A DNA stretch of 6,677 bases from Rhodocyclaceae bacterium (GTDB lineage: Bacteria > Pseudomonadota > Gammaproteobacteria > Burkholderiales > Rhodocyclaceae). The translations under genes and the position numbers were made by a program. Within the stretch, counting starts at the first letter, position 1. Each line of letters starts with the position of its first letter. Of this stretch, positions 6,165 through 6,677 are shown piece by piece. The notes under the pieces are model-generated. The model searched no databases. It saw nothing but the letters and a program-made list of their open reading frames with translations, and was not told the origin of the DNA. The stretch is taken from NCBI GenBank assembly GCA_016791085.1, contig JAEUNN010000169.1:1-6677 (forward strand). The letters are read 5' to 3'.

Positions 6165-6515
6165 ATGGATGCACGTTCAGTCAGCAGTTTCGAACTTCCC
6201 CACGCCAACATGCTGGTGGCCGACCAGGTGCACGCGAGGCACGACGAAGTCGCGCGCCTGACGCGCGAAATCGAGTTGCTGAGCCGCCAGGCCGCGCTGC
6301 TGGCGCTGAACGTGGGAGCCGTCGCGACGGTCGCCGCACGTCCGGCGCAGGGGGTGCTGACGCGCGTGGAAGAGGCCGCCGTGGGCATACGCGCGGTGGC
6401 GGATTTTTCGACCACGGGTGTGCATTGCGCCGGTCTGGCCGACGCGCTGGCGGAAGAATTGCTCGACCACGCGCACAAGCTGGGTGGAGCATGTGAAGCA
6501 CTGCCCTCGCGCTAG
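6165..6515 (+). CDS. Small hypothetical protein with an MCP-tip-like segment
   Basis: I do not recognise a named family for this 116-residue protein. It has no signal peptide or clear membrane segment. The N-terminus (1-20) is polar. Residues about 21-56 look like one amphipathic helix containing REIELLSRQAALLALN (34-49), close to the MCP tip segment KEIAEQTNLLALN. The next part is Ala/Val-rich with Ala-Arg-Pro-Ala-Gln-Gly (58-63), where an MCP has its turn. A second helical stretch (about 64-105) follows and resembles a returning coiled-coil arm. The conserved MCP residues after LLALN (Glu and Arg of AAIEAARAGE) are not kept. The ATG at 6165 follows GGAG (6154-6157) by 7 bases. An in-frame GTG at 6072 overlaps the cheA stop and would add 31 Arg-rich residues, which is less convincing. 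It may contact CheA or CheV; that role is inference. Confidence 0.75.
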   Translation: MDARSVSSFELPHANMLVADQVHARHDEVARLTREIELLSRQAALLALNVGAVATVAARPAQGVLTRVEEAAVGIRAVADFSTTGVHCAGLADALAEELLDHAHKLGGACEALPSR

Positions 6516-6564
6516 CCCACGGGATGTGGTCCAATCCGGCCGAACCCATGCCGATTGACTGAAC

Positions 6565-6677
6565 ATGCCCGATTCCGACGACTTCGATTTCGACCACTGG
6601 AAAAACCTGGCAGAGCGCGACCCGAGCGCCTATTTCACAGAGCGCAATTCCATGATCGAATCGTTCATAGCCGCCCA
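6565..6677 (+). CDS. DUF3135-like protein, N-terminal part (3' end beyond window)
   Basis: The reading frame starts at ATG 6565 and is still open at the window edge, showing 37 complete codons. The N-terminus MPDSDDFDFDHWKNLAERDP is acidic and then runs into Ala-Tyr-Phe-Thr-Glu-Arg and Ile-Glu-Ser-Phe-Ile. The pattern FDxWxxLAxRDPxAFxxxR followed by an amphipathic helix is what I recall of small proteins of unknown function in the DUF3135 family, but only the start is visible and no search was possible. The upstream Shine-Dalgarno is poor (bases 6553-6564 lack a GGAG core), so translation may be weak. It lies 49 bases after the small MCP-tip-like gene and could share its transcript. No chemotaxis role can be claimed. 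Confidence 0.6.
   Translation, partial: MPDSDDFDFDHWKNLAERDPSAYFTERNSMIESFIAA

Noticed and set aside
3175..6174. A 999-codon open frame on the minus strand opposite cheZ and cheA
   Set aside because: It is antisense to two highly conserved genes and rich in His, Arg, Gln and Ala with no recognisable domain. Long antisense open frames are expected opposite high-GC coding sequence.
1..6677. CRISPR arrays, tRNA or rRNA genes, insertion sequences, attachment sites
   Set aside because: No regularly spaced repeats, cloverleaf-like segments, transposase motifs or terminal inverted repeats were seen; the window is almost filled by chemotaxis genes.

Overview
The window is a compact, high-GC (by eye well above 60 %) chemotaxis cluster from a flagellated proteobacterium. 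All genes lie on the + strand. CheZ, two CheV proteins and the cheY-cheZ-cheA order point to a Beta- or Gammaproteobacterium with an F6-like chemosensory system. I lean towards a betaproteobacterium but cannot name a genus from this sequence alone.

Layout: 2-787 is the 3' end of a methyl-accepting chemotaxis protein (MCP) gene, cut by the left edge. After an 85-base gap with two GC-rich hairpins come two tandem, divergent cheV genes (873-1838 and 1875-2813), then cheY (2861-3259), cheZ (3298-4143) and cheA (4201-6075). Gaps between these five genes are 36 to 57 bases. Each gene has a recognisable Shine-Dalgarno sequence, so they probably form one operon. After cheA comes an 89-base gap with two interlocked palindromes and a candidate sigma-28 (FliA) promoter. 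A small gene of 116 codons follows (6165-6515), and then the start of a DUF3135-like gene that runs off the right edge (6565 onward).

How the genes work together: the MCP tip controls CheA autophosphorylation at His50, with CheV as a coupling protein. CheA passes the phosphoryl group to CheY (Asp57) and to the CheV receiver domains (Asp246 and Asp242). CheY-P acts on the flagellar switch, and CheZ dephosphorylates it. No cheW, cheR, cheB or cheD is present, so adaptation enzymes and classical CheW must be encoded elsewhere or be absent.

The most unusual items are: (i) the small protein after cheA, which carries a degenerate copy of the MCP kinase-contacting tip with no sensor or membrane segment, behind its own possible sigma-28 promoter; (ii) a CheZ N-terminal extension with two short acidic LQxLFD motifs that resemble the CheY-binding tail of CheZ and the FliM N-terminus; (iii) a CheA with a low-complexity linker where the P2 CheY-docking domain is expected. 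None of these proves a new system, but (i) and (ii) can be tested.
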